Shown: in pieces, positions 36,607-45,122 of the stretch
Position numbering within the stretch: the stretch's first letter is position 1
Layout: each line of letters starts with the position of its first letter
From: Pseudomonas fluorescens
Lineage (GTDB): Bacteria; Pseudomonadota; Gammaproteobacteria; Pseudomonadales; Pseudomonadaceae
DNA: 64,000 nucleotides
Assembly: GCF_900215245.1 (NCBI RefSeq)
Contig: NZ_LT907842.1
Coordinates: 6,200,001 to 6,264,000 of the forward strand
Direction of reading: 5' to 3'
Program-made: the position numbers and the translations under genes
Notes under the pieces: generated by a model
The model's input: the letters and a program-made list of their open reading frames with translations, nothing else
What the model was told of the DNA's origin: nothing
Database searches by the model: none

Positions 36607-39600
36607 ATGACTGCGATTCCGAGTGGCCTTGATCCGGCCGAAAGCAAGGGCACGGACGGCCCCCAGAAAAAATTCGAAACCGCGCTGTTCACGGCCGTCA
36701 ACCAACCTGCCTTCGAACCCTCCAAAATCCGTGGCCCGTCGATTCCCCTGCCCTATCAGAATGTGCAGGCACCGGCGAACAACAGCATCACCTACACACC
36801 GCTGGGCAGCGACAAGCCGGTCACCCTCAAGCAAAGCGATAACCCGCGTCTCTACCAGACGCTGGTTGACCAGTACAACGCCCAGCAGAGCGATGCGAAC
36901 CTGGAAAAGAACCTCGCCGCGAGCAAAGCGGCCGGCTACATCGAGGCCGACGCCAGCACCGTGGCGCCAGGCCTGGGCAACTACAAGGCGATCGGCAGCA
37001 CGACGGAACTGGGCCCCGGGCTGATCCGCTACGAAACCTCTTCCGGCGACAGAATTGTGGTCAGCCAGAAAGAAACCCCGGGGCTGTTCGCCCAGGTCAG
37101 CGGCGACTCGGCCAAGCTGTTTGCAATCAATGCCAGCCAGGCTGAAGGCTACCGTTTGGCCAGCCCCAACGAGACCCTGGACCCGGCCGCCAACGTCGGC
37201 CCTCCCGAAGAAGTCGGGCCCGGCCTGATTCGCTATAACACCGCCTCCGGCGACAAGGTGATCGTGTCCCAGGACATTACTCCCGCGCTCTATGACCAAA
37301 TGGCCAAGTTGTACGCCGGGACCACCGGCGCGGCGGGTGCTGCAGACACCTCGTGGATCGACAACTCGTCGTTCGGTGTGTCCGGCGCCAGGGACTGGGA
37401 CACCCTCACCGGCAACACCAGCGGCACGCCCACCAAAGAAGAACTGGACCTGAACCGCCCCCGCGCCGCCGCGCAATTGCTCTCGCAGAATTGGGACGCG
37501 TGGGGCCTGCACGGTGCGCCCATCGACTTCGCCAACCCGCCCACCACCTTGCCACCCGAAGCCCAGGCGGTACTCAAGTACGTAGCCAGCAGCCCAAACC
37601 TGATGGCGGCGCTGGACAGCGGCGGTCGCGGTAAAGCCGACAATGTCATCACCCACGCCGACGTCGACCACTTCATCAGCAACACCAAGAGCGACATCGG
37701 TGCCGCGTCGAAAGCCTATGGCACATTCATGGGCAGCCATCCAGGCGACCTGGCCAAAGCCAACGCCAAGTCCGCCGCCATCGTGATGGCTAACGAAAGC
37801 CTGGTGGCCAGCTCCGGCACCGCCATGCGCCCGGGCGATCAACAGCGCAGCAACGACGGCATGATTCGCCCCGACAACCTCGAGGCACTGGGCAGCGATT
37901 CGGCCCTGAGCAACGAGCTGACGGGTGCCGCCGCCATGTGGTCGAAACCCGGCATGTTCCACGCCCTCGAAACCGGCGGCGACAACCCGGCCACCGGCAA
38001 ATCCGACGCCGTTGGCACCCGCGACAATATCGGTGCCTGGCTGGAAAAACAGGCGCCGAAAACCGACAGCGACACCCTGACCTTCCTTGACAGCGCCGCC
38101 ACCCGCGATGCCGTCGCCGGTGTGGACACCTCCACGCTGACCGCCGACATCCTGGCCAACCCGCAAAACTACACGGGCGCACAGAAAGCCGCGGTGCTGG
38201 TGCAACTGAGCGATGCGCAGACGCGCCTGTTGGTCAGCGACTATGTGCCCAACGCAGGCTTGATGGACAAGTACACCTCGCCTCACTACGGCCTGAACCC
38301 CAACGAAGACAAGATCAAGGCGCAGTTGCAAAGCGGCATTGAGACCCTGTCGGCGGACCCGGACGTCCAGGCGTTCCTGCAGAACAACCGTGGCCCTGCG
38401 CTGAGCGATATCGTCGGCAGCGATCCGACCCTGAAAGTCGCCATGCAAAATTACTTTGCCGATGGCATTGAGTCAGGCAAAAACCTCAACGATAACCTCA
38501 ACGCCAAGGACCAGAACGGCAAGCAGATCGACATGGGCATTGGCCTGCAAAACGCTGCCAACGACGCGACCATCGCCAACCTGGCGCTGGGCGGCAATGG
38601 CCATGTCGACTTGACCAAAGTCGCCGCCAACGCCGGGCAAAGCGACGCGATCCAAAGCTACTACAAGAACGAACTGGTGACCGGCAAAGCCTTCACCGAC
38701 GCCGTGGCCGCCGGCATGGACCCGACCGTCGCAGCCAGCAGTTTCGCCGCAAGCACCGCGTCGGCCCAGGCGTTCCTCGGTGACAAGGCGACGGCGGATG
38801 AGGCGGCGACCTTGCAGGTCAACTTCAACGAAAACCTCAGCGATGCGCTGCTCGGTGGTGCCACCACCGATACGCTTAACGTCACGCTCGGCGATGGCAA
38901 CGGCAACTTTGACGAAGCCAAAGTCACCGCCGCGATCAACGATGCCCAGCAAAAAGATCCGCAGATGTTCGTGACCTCCGACGGCGGCAAGATTGACCCG
39001 GCGCAAGTGGTCTCGATGCTGCGTTCGGTATGGGACATCGGCCGCCAGGGCAACAAGATCGCCGACGCCTTGCCGAAAGCCATCGAAGGCATGAAGTTCG
39101 GCGATGTCAGCCCGGCATTCAAACAGGGCCTGCTGCACATCGGCAGTGCGGTGTTGATGAGCGGCGTGCTGATGGCGCGTTCGGCCAGCGGCAGCACCAC
39201 CCCGGTGGCGGATGCCAACCGCGTGTCGGCCGGCTTGCAATTTGCCGGGCTGTTGCTCGAAGGCGGTACCAAATACGCCAAGGAAGCCGGCTATGGCATC
39301 ACGTGGGTCAACCGCCCGGACGGTGGCACCCTCGGCGATTTCCCCGGCAAGGTGCCGGTGGGCAAGGGCCCGCTGTCACCGCAGCAGATCGCCAATATCG
39401 GCGCGGCGGGCAAGGTCATCGGGTCGGCGGGCGGCATCATCGGCGGCGTAATCGGGATTATCGGCGGTGTCGACTCGCTGAAAAAAGGTGATTACCTCAC
39501 CGGCAGTTTTTCGGTCGCCACCGGTGTACTCGGCACGGGCGCAGCCGTGGCGGGCCTGGTGGAAGCCGGTGCCGGTTTGTATGGCGCCACGGAAATCGGC

Positions 39601-39822
39601 GCGGTGGCGGGCACCCTGAGCGGCATTCTCGGCGGCGCCACGGCGATTCTCGGCGGTATCGGAAGTGCGTTTTTGCCGTTCGCGCTGGCCGATGCCCACG
39701 GCAAGGCGCAAGACGCATTTTACGGGCAGCTGGCCCCGGTGCTGCAGCAATACGGCTTGACCGGCGGCCCGACCATGGAGGGCGATTACCCGGCAGACCC
39801 GATCCCTGCCATCAACACCTGA
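36607..39822 (+). CDS. HrpF/NolX-like type III translocator
   Basis: A 1071-aa protein without signal peptide. Three imperfect repeats start at residues 61, 140 and 208 (ITYTPLGSDKPVTLKQ, IRYETSSGDRIVVSQ, IRYNTASGDKVIVSQ). A central region contains GKADNVITHADVDHFI and MRPGDQQRSNDGMIRPDNLE, and the last 150 residues are Gly/Ala-rich hydrophobic segments (SAGGIIGGVIGIIGGV, GTLSGILGGATAILGG) able to insert in membranes. N-terminal repeats, EF-hand-like DN-x-I-T motifs and C-terminal hydrophobic stretches match the Xanthomonas HrpF and rhizobial NolX/NopX translocators. I chose ATG 36607, next to AGGTG. It diverges from the secretion operon. Effector translocation is the inferred role. Confidence 0.82.
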   Translation: MTAIPSGLDPAESKGTDGPQKKFETALFTAVNQPAFEPSKIRGPSIPLPYQNVQAPANNSITYTPLGSDKPVTLKQSDNPRLYQTLVDQYNAQQSDANLEKNLAASKAAGYIEADASTVAPGLGNYKAIGSTTELGPGLIRYETSSGDRIVVSQKETPGLFAQVSGDSAKLFAINASQAEGYRLASPNETLDPAANVGPPEEVGPGLIRYNTASGDKVIVSQDITPALYDQMAKLYAGTTGAAGAADTSWIDNSSFGVSGARDWDTLTGNTSGTPTKEELDLNRPRAAAQLLSQNWDAWGLHGAPIDFANPPTTLPPEAQAVLKYVASSPNLMAALDSGGRGKADNVITHADVDHFISNTKSDIGAASKAYGTFMGSHPGDLAKANAKSAAIVMANESLVASSGTAMRPGDQQRSNDGMIRPDNLEALGSDSALSNELTGAAAMWSKPGMFHALETGGDNPATGKSDAVGTRDNIGAWLEKQAPKTDSDTLTFLDSAATRDAVAGVDTSTLTADILANPQNYTGAQKAAVLVQLSDAQTRLLVSDYVPNAGLMDKYTSPHYGLNPNEDKIKAQLQSGIETLSADPDVQAFLQNNRGPALSDIVGSDPTLKVAMQNYFADGIESGKNLNDNLNAKDQNGKQIDMGIGLQNAANDATIANLALGGNGHVDLTKVAANAGQSDAIQSYYKNELVTGKAFTDAVAAGMDPTVAASSFAASTASAQAFLGDKATADEAATLQVNFNENLSDALLGGATTDTLNVTLGDGNGNFDEAKVTAAINDAQQKDPQMFVTSDGGKIDPAQVVSMLRSVWDIGRQGNKIADALPKAIEGMKFGDVSPAFKQGLLHIGSAVLMSGVLMARSASGSTTPVADANRVSAGLQFAGLLLEGGTKYAKEAGYGITWVNRPDGGTLGDFPGKVPVGKGPLSPQQIANIGAAGKVIGSAGGIIGGVIGIIGGVDSLKKGDYLTGSFSVATGVLGTGAAVAGLVEAGAGLYGATEIGAVAGTLSGILGGATAILGGIGSAFLPFALADAHGKAQDAFYGQLAPVLQQYGLTGGPTMEGDYPADPIPAINT

Positions 39823-39832
39823 CCCTTCCCGG

Positions 39833-39865
39833 CAGCTCGGGGTGAAAAGGAGCCACGCCGAGCTG
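39833..39865 (+). other. Hairpin between translocator and small regulator
   Basis: CAGCTCGG and CCGAGCTG form an 8-bp perfect stem around a 17-base loop just after the translocator stop. There is no T-tract. It may reduce read-through into, or protect the mRNA before, the winged-helix gene that starts 28 bases later. Confidence 0.4.
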
Positions 39866-39892
39866 TGATTCCCACGCATAAAGGTAAAAGAC

Positions 39893-40354
39893 ATGACGTA
39901 TTCGACTCGCAGCCACCTCACCGATGACGCCTCGTTCGAGATCCACTTCGGCTCGTTCCAACTGCTGCCCCAACGTCATCTGCTGCTCAAGCACGGGCAA
40001 CCCGTGGCGCTGGGCAGCCGCGCCCTGACCCTGCTGATCGCCCTCGCCTCACGGCCTGGGGAACTGCTGGAAAAAAACCGATTGCTCGGTATCGCCTGGC
40101 CGAAAACGGTGGTGGAGGAATGCAACCTGCGCACACAGATCAAGACCCTGCGCCGCGCACTCGGCGACGACGAGTCTGTCTACATCGCCACGGCGCCCGG
40201 CCAGGGTTACCGCTTTGTCGCCCCCACCTGGGTCCAACGTGCGCACGTCGACGTGGCGAAGGAGCCTGTCGTACTCGGGGTCTATGGCTGCCGACACTGC
40301 CGAGGTGCCGGGATGATGCCGCAGTTTGCTCAGATAAGCCTGCAGAACAGCTGA
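39893..40354 (+). CDS. Single-domain winged-helix transcriptional regulator
   Basis: A 153-aa protein that is essentially one OmpR/PhoB-type winged helix (residues about 14-118: LLIALASRPGELLEKNRLLG, VVEECNLRTQIKTLRRALGD, GQGYRFVAP) with a short Cys-containing tail (YGCRHCRGAG). There is no receiver, ATPase or membrane domain. The recognition-helix region is almost identical to that of the large regulator at 16609, so both may read the same DNA site. AAAGGTAAAAGAC gives a good ribosome-binding site. It follows the translocator on the same strand and is likely coexpressed. The tail could be a truncated remnant of a longer protein. Confidence 0.85.
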   Translation: MTYSTRSHLTDDASFEIHFGSFQLLPQRHLLLKHGQPVALGSRALTLLIALASRPGELLEKNRLLGIAWPKTVVEECNLRTQIKTLRRALGDDESVYIATAPGQGYRFVAPTWVQRAHVDVAKEPVVLGVYGCRHCRGAGMMPQFAQISLQNS

Positions 40355-40458
40355 TCGGCGCGGGTTATGCCGAGGGAAAAATAGCCGGTTGGCGCGCGCG
40401 GTGAGCAGCGGATGTGTGACGTGATCTGACCTCAATCAATCAGCCACCCAGGTCAACT

Positions 40459-41150
40459 GTGGGAGCTGGCTTGCCTGCGATGGCGGTGGGTCAGTCAGTC
40501 TCGCTGTTACAGATACACCGCCATCGCGGGCAAGCCCGGCTCCCACAGTTGAACTGCAGCAGACGCAGGATTCAGGTCAGACACAAATAAGTGTGGGCGC
40601 TGGCTTGCCTGTGATGGTGGTGGGTCAGTCAGTCTCGCTGTTACAGACACACCGCCATCGCGGGCAAGCCCGGCTCCCACAGTTGGACTGCGGCAGACGC
40701 AGGATTCAGGTCAGACACAAATAAGTGTGGGAGCTGGCTTGCCTGCGAGGGCGGTGGGTCAACCAGCCTGGCTGTTACTGATACACCGCCATCGCGGGCA
40801 AGCCCGGCTCCCACATTTGAACTGCGGCGGGCGCAGAATTCAGGTCAGACATAAATAAGTGTGGGAGCTGGCTTGCCTGTGATGGTGGTGGGTCAGTCAG
40901 CCTGGCTGTTACTGATACACCGCTATCGCGGGCAAGCCCGGCTCCCACAGTTGAACTGCAGCAGACGCAAATTCTGGCCAGACATAAATAAGTGTGGGAG
41001 CTGGCTTGCCTGTGATGGTGGTGGGTCAGTCAGCCTGGCTGTTACTGAGACACCGCCATCGCGGGCAAGCCCGGCTCCCACAGTTGGACTGCGGCAGACG
41101 CAAACTCTGGCCAGACACAATTAAGTGTGGGCGCTGGCTTGCCTGCGAGG
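40459..41150. repeat. Tandem array of five 134-bp BIME-type units plus a half unit
   Basis: GTGGGAGC or GTGGGCGC starts recur at 40459, 40593, 40727, 40861, 40994 and 41127 (period 134, 134, 134, 133, 133). Each full unit is a palindrome made of two inverted REPs, running from GTGGGAGCTGGCTTGCC to GGGCAAGCCCGGCTCCCAC, followed by a conserved spacer (AACTGC...CAGACACAAATAA). The sixth copy holds only the left REP. The array fills the gap between the small regulator and the DyP peroxidase. Short open frames here simply translate the repeats. The remainder, 40355-40458 and 41151-41191, shows no gene. Confidence 0.93.
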
Positions 41151-41191
41151 CGGGTGACGGATGGCGGGTGAAGACCCTTGCCACAGAGTGT

Positions 41192-42067
41192 TTAGCTTTG
41201 CGCTGTAACCGCGAGTGCACTCAGGTCCAGATGCCCGTCCTTGAGTGGCGGGCACCAGTAGTAACCACCGGTCAACGGCGTACTAATGCGATACAAACCA
41301 TCCACAATCCCATCCTCCAACCCACTCATGCGCCGCAGTTGCGCTTCAAACGCCTCAAAGGAATGGCCAAACGCAAGGAACATCAGCCCCGCCTGGCCGT
41401 TCTCGGCCCACGGCATCGAGCGGCGGACCACGAAGGCTTCCGGGGTGAAGCTCTCCTGGGCGGTACGCTTGGTGTGGGCGGATGCGGGGGCGTCGTCCAG
41501 CTCTTCGTTATCGCCATGGCGGCGGCCGATGATGTGGTCACGCTCCTGGGCCGGCAAGGCGGCGAAACCATCAAGGTCGTGCTGCCATTGCTGGATGGCG
41601 GCGAAGCTGGCGCCGCTGTCGGTCATGGCGGCCTCAACGGCGGCGTCGTCGTGGGGGTTTTCGGTGCCGTCTTCGTAATCGGTCAAATCGAAACCGGTCT
41701 TGTAGCGGAAGCCCTCGGTCATCTGGACCAGGCGAAACGCCGGGGCCAGGGCTTTTTCAAAGGTGCGGCTGCGCAACAGCAGCTCACCGCGATCCACGCC
41801 ATGCAGCCACACCCACAGTGCCTGCTGAGTGGACGGGTTATGCGCACCCGGGCCGCTGACGGCGGGAAAGGCGCGCAACCCTTCAACCCGAGTGCCCAGA
41901 GCGGTTACCAGCGGCTCACCGACACCGACCACCGCGGCCGAATCCGTCAACTGCACCAGCGCGTCCAACGCAGCAGGCACCGCCTGCAGGGAATCCACGG
42001 CAAAAAACAGATGGCGTGCCTGCAATGGCACCGGTGCGGCAAGAATGCCCGGCTGGTACTGACTCAT
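41192..42067 (-). CDS. DyP-type heme peroxidase (YfeX-like)
   Basis: A 291-aa dye-decolorising peroxidase. The distal-side motif YEDGTENP places the catalytic Asp at residue 133, the proximal heme His is probably His198 in DDAPASAHTKRT, and the distal Arg lies in VVRRSMPW. The enzyme oxidises broad phenolic or porphyrin substrates with hydrogen peroxide in the cytosol, since no signal peptide is present. ATG 42067 is preceded by AAGGAGTTCAC and was chosen over an upstream in-frame ATG. It diverges from the aldehyde dehydrogenase gene. Its 3' end faces the repeat array. Confidence 0.92.
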   Translation of the reverse strand: MSQYQPGILAAPVPLQARHLFFAVDSLQAVPAALDALVQLTDSAAVVGVGEPLVTALGTRVEGLRAFPAVSGPGAHNPSTQQALWVWLHGVDRGELLLRSRTFEKALAPAFRLVQMTEGFRYKTGFDLTDYEDGTENPHDDAAVEAAMTDSGASFAAIQQWQHDLDGFAALPAQERDHIIGRRHGDNEELDDAPASAHTKRTAQESFTPEAFVVRRSMPWAENGQAGLMFLAFGHSFEAFEAQLRRMSGLEDGIVDGLYRISTPLTGGYYWCPPLKDGHLDLSALAVTAQS

Positions 42068-42215
42068 GTGAACTCCTTCAATAAAGCCGCGTAGTTTACT
42101 CCGGCAAGCGTGGCACACACAGCGGTGCGCACAAGAAAGCGCACAAGCCTTGCCATAGAGCCGCTTGTTGGGCGACTCTCTAGTCATGTTTTGCAACTAT
42201 TCCAGGGGTAGCGAC

Positions 42216-43832
42216 ATGACCACCAGTAACCTGCTCGCCCAGCTGTTTCCCGCCTCCACCGCCGACATTCCCGAGCAATTTCGGCTGGGGGGGCCGATTG
42301 AACAGCGTGATTACCTCGTAGACGGCCAGTTGCAGGTGTGGAACGGCCCATTGGCCCAGGTGCTGAGCCCGGTGCAATTGGGGGATGAGCGGGTGCATAT
42401 CGGCAGCACGCCGCTGTTGGATGCCGACACCGCCCTCACCGCCCTGGACGCCGCCGTGCGCGCCTACGACCGTGGCCAAGGTGAATGGCCGACGATGCGT
42501 GTGGCTGAACGTATCCAGCATGTGGAAGCGTTTTTGCGCCGCATGCGCGAACAGCGTGATGCGGTGGTCAAGCTGCTGATGTGGGAGATCGGCAAGAACC
42601 TCAAGGACTCGCAAAAAGAATTCGACCGCACCTGCGACTACATCACCGACACCATCAACGCCCTCAAGGAACTCGACCGCCGCTCCAGCCGCTTCGAACT
42701 GGAACAGGACACCCTCGGGCAAATCCGCCGCGTGCCGCTGGGTGTGGCACTGTGCATGGGGCCGTATAACTACCCGCTGAACGAGACCTTTACCACGCTG
42801 ATCCCGGCGTTGATCATGGGCAATACCGTGGTGTTCAAGCCGGCCAAGCTCGGCGTGCTGTTGATCCGCCCATTGCTGGAGGCATTTCGCGACAGCTTCC
42901 CGGCCGGGGTGATCAACGTGATCTACGGCAGTGGTCGTGAAACCGTCAGCGCGCTGATGGCCAGCGGCAAGATCGATATCTTCGCGTTTATCGGTACCAA
43001 CAAGGCCGCCAGCGATTTGAAAAAACTGCACCCCAAACCGCACCGCTTGCGTGCGGCATTGGGCCTGGATGCGAAAAACCCCGGCATCGTGTTGCCAGAG
43101 GTCGACCTGGACAATGCGGTCAATGAGGCGGTCACCGGTTCTTTGTCATTCAACGGCCAGCGTTGCACCGCGTTGAAAATCCTGTTTGTGCATGAAGACG
43201 TCGTCGAGCGTTTCATTGAGAAATTCAACGCCAAACTGGCAACGTTGAAGCCTGGCATGCCGTGGGAAGACGGCGTTTCACTGACACCGCTGCCGGAAGT
43301 GGGCAAGGTCGACTACCTCAACGCACTGGTGGCCGATGCGGCGCAGCACGGCGCCAAGGTGGTGAATACCAATGGCGGCGCGAGTCGCGGTGCGTTCTTC
43401 TACCCGGCCGTGCTGTACCCGGTGAACCCGCAGATGCGCGTGTATCACGAGGAACAGTTCGGCCCGGTGGTGCCGATCGTGCCTTACCGTGACCTGGAGA
43501 CGGTGATCGACTACGTGCTGGACTCGGATTTCGGTCAGCAACTGAGTATTTTTGGCACCAACGCCAGGCAAGTCGGGCGGCTGGTGGACACTTTTGCCAA
43601 CCAGGTCGGTCGTATCAATATCAACGCCCAGTGCCAGCGCGGGCCGGACACCTTCCCGTTCAATGGGCGCAAGAACTCGGCCGAAGGCACGTTGTCTGTG
43701 CATGACGCGTTGCGCGTGTTCTCGATCCGCACGCTGGTAGCGACCAAGTTTCAGGAGAGCAACAAGGCACTGCTCAGCGACATCCTGCGCAACCGTGATT
43801 CAAGTTTCTTGACCACTGACTATATTTTCTAA
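42216..43832 (+). CDS. NADP-dependent glyceraldehyde-3-phosphate dehydrogenase-like (GapN-type) aldehyde dehydrogenase
   Basis: A 538-aa aldehyde dehydrogenase. The oxyanion Asn is in GPYNYPLNE and the nucleophilic Cys in SFNGQRCTALKI. The usual glutamate motif ELGGK reads ALGLDAKNP here, a feature I associate with the Pseudomonas GapN-like subfamily. The QRCTALK context and length suggest a non-phosphorylating GAPDH that makes 3-phosphoglycerate and NADPH, but substrate is inferred. ATG 42216 follows AGGGGTAGC. The divergent 148-bp gap from the peroxidase gene probably holds both promoters. A REP pair follows. Confidence 0.82.
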   Translation: MTTSNLLAQLFPASTADIPEQFRLGGPIEQRDYLVDGQLQVWNGPLAQVLSPVQLGDERVHIGSTPLLDADTALTALDAAVRAYDRGQGEWPTMRVAERIQHVEAFLRRMREQRDAVVKLLMWEIGKNLKDSQKEFDRTCDYITDTINALKELDRRSSRFELEQDTLGQIRRVPLGVALCMGPYNYPLNETFTTLIPALIMGNTVVFKPAKLGVLLIRPLLEAFRDSFPAGVINVIYGSGRETVSALMASGKIDIFAFIGTNKAASDLKKLHPKPHRLRAALGLDAKNPGIVLPEVDLDNAVNEAVTGSLSFNGQRCTALKILFVHEDVVERFIEKFNAKLATLKPGMPWEDGVSLTPLPEVGKVDYLNALVADAAQHGAKVVNTNGGASRGAFFYPAVLYPVNPQMRVYHEEQFGPVVPIVPYRDLETVIDYVLDSDFGQQLSIFGTNARQVGRLVDTFANQVGRININAQCQRGPDTFPFNGRKNSAEGTLSVHDALRVFSIRTLVATKFQESNKALLSDILRNRDSSFLTTDYIF

Positions 43833-43850
43833 AAATGGCGCAGTTCAAAT

Positions 43851-43937
43851 GTGGGAGCGGGCTTGCTCGCGAAAGCGGAGTGTCAGTCGAAACACCTTTG
43901 ACTGATCCAGCGCATTCGCGAGCAAGCCCGCTCCCAC
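43851..43937. repeat. REP pair (BIME)
   Basis: Inverted REPs GTGGGAGCGGGCTTGCTCGC and its complement GCGAGCAAGCCCGCTCCCAC enclose a 46-base centre. This is the common Pseudomonas form, placed between two genes on the same strand. Confidence 0.92.
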
Positions 43938-43983
43938 ACTTCAGACTGCGTTCGCCCTCACGACTAAGGCCACTTTACTACCG

Positions 43984-45051
43984 ATGAACCTGCATTTGCC
44001 CGTGTTCGCTCGGCGCTTGTTGCGCCCTTTGCTGGACCCGTACCGTCGCTATCGCCATGCCAAGCTGATCCACGCGGTACGCGTGTCCATCGGTTTGCTG
44101 GCGACGATCCTCCTCACCACCGGCATCAACCTGCCCCACGGTGAATGGGCCTCGGTGACCATGCTGATCGTCATCGGCGGCTTGCAGCACCACGGCAATA
44201 TCGGCAAAAAAGCCGTAGAGCGCGCCTATGGCACCCTGATCGGCGCCAGCGTGGGCTTGCTGTTGGTGGTGCAACAGGCGTATTTCGGCCAACCGCTGTT
44301 GACCTATCTGTTGATGTCGGTGGTGTGCGGGTTCTTTTCCTACCATGCGATTGGCAAGGGCGGTTACATCGCGCTGCTGTCGGCGATCACGGTGTTTATC
44401 GTCGCCGGCCATGGGGACAATCCGATATCGGACGGCCTGTGGCGCACCGTGGATATCCTGATCGGCATTGTGCTGGCCCTGGCATTTTCGTTCGCCTTGC
44501 CGCTGTATGCCGTGTACTCGTGGCGCTACAACCTGGCCAGTGCGTTGCGCGATTGCGCGCAGATTTATAGCCGGATCATCAGCGGTCAGTCAGTCACCGA
44601 TGATGAGCACCTCAAACTGCTCAACCGCCTGAACGCGGCGATGCTGCAACTGCGCTCGTTGATGCCGTCGGTGTCCAAGGAAGTACGGATTTCCATGACC
44701 GAACTGGACGCGATCCAGCGGCATTTGCGCATGTGCATCAGCACCCTGGAGATTCTTGGCAATACCCGGCCCGATCCACGGGATGAACAGGCGATGGCGC
44801 GGATGCAGATGCTGTTGAAGGCCGAACATCGGCAGATTCGCGTGCAGTGGGTGGGAATGGCGCGGGCGTTGAAGTCGGGATTTACCGAACGGCTGGAGCG
44901 CTCGACCGTGCATGCCGCAGACGAAAGTGGGCTGGAGGCGCCGGTGCAGAGTGCGTTGGATGGGTATCGGTTGTTGACGTTGCAGTTGGCGAGCAACGTG
45001 GAGGCCATGCGCCAGAAGCTTGCCAAGACATCGAGCCACTGGAAGATCTGA
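43984..45051 (+). CDS. FUSC-family inner-membrane protein
   Basis: A 355-aa protein of the FUSC (fusaric-acid-resistance/YccS/AaeB-like) superfamily. Six membrane segments in two groups fill the first half (residues about 32-185: VRVSIGLLATILLTTGINL, GTLIGASVGLLLVV, TVDILIGIVLALAFSFALP); the second half is a soluble helical domain. These proteins are thought to export aromatic acids or take part in envelope functions; the substrate is unknown. No periplasmic-adaptor gene is adjacent. It is transcribed with the GapN-like gene direction, separated by the REP pair. Confidence 0.82.
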   Translation: MNLHLPVFARRLLRPLLDPYRRYRHAKLIHAVRVSIGLLATILLTTGINLPHGEWASVTMLIVIGGLQHHGNIGKKAVERAYGTLIGASVGLLLVVQQAYFGQPLLTYLLMSVVCGFFSYHAIGKGGYIALLSAITVFIVAGHGDNPISDGLWRTVDILIGIVLALAFSFALPLYAVYSWRYNLASALRDCAQIYSRIISGQSVTDDEHLKLLNRLNAAMLQLRSLMPSVSKEVRISMTELDAIQRHLRMCISTLEILGNTRPDPRDEQAMARMQMLLKAEHRQIRVQWVGMARALKSGFTERLERSTVHAADESGLEAPVQSALDGYRLLTLQLASNVEAMRQKLAKTSSHWKI

Positions 45052-45057
45052 ACCGAT

Positions 45058-45096
45058 AAAAAAGGGGCAGTCCACCCTCACGTGGAGCTGCCCCTT
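45058..45096 (-). terminator. Terminator of the large Ig-like/propeller gene
   Basis: Read on the minus strand, AAGGGGCAG and CTGCCCCTT with inner TCCAC/GTGGA pairs form a long hairpin followed by TTTTTT. It lies 27 bases after the stop at 45123 and seven bases from the convergent FUSC gene, so it can serve the minus-strand gene. Confidence 0.85.
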
Positions 45097-45122
45097 GCAT
45101 CTACATCGGGTGACCCCTCTCC

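Noticed and set aside
40861..41124. Open frames beginning MGAGLPVM and similar within the repeat array
   Set aside because: They are translations of REP elements and recur with each unit; no independent support.
40459..41150. Possible CRISPR array because of regular repeats
   Set aside because: The period is 134 bp, the 'spacers' are themselves repeated and palindromic, and no cas gene is near. It is a REP/BIME array.
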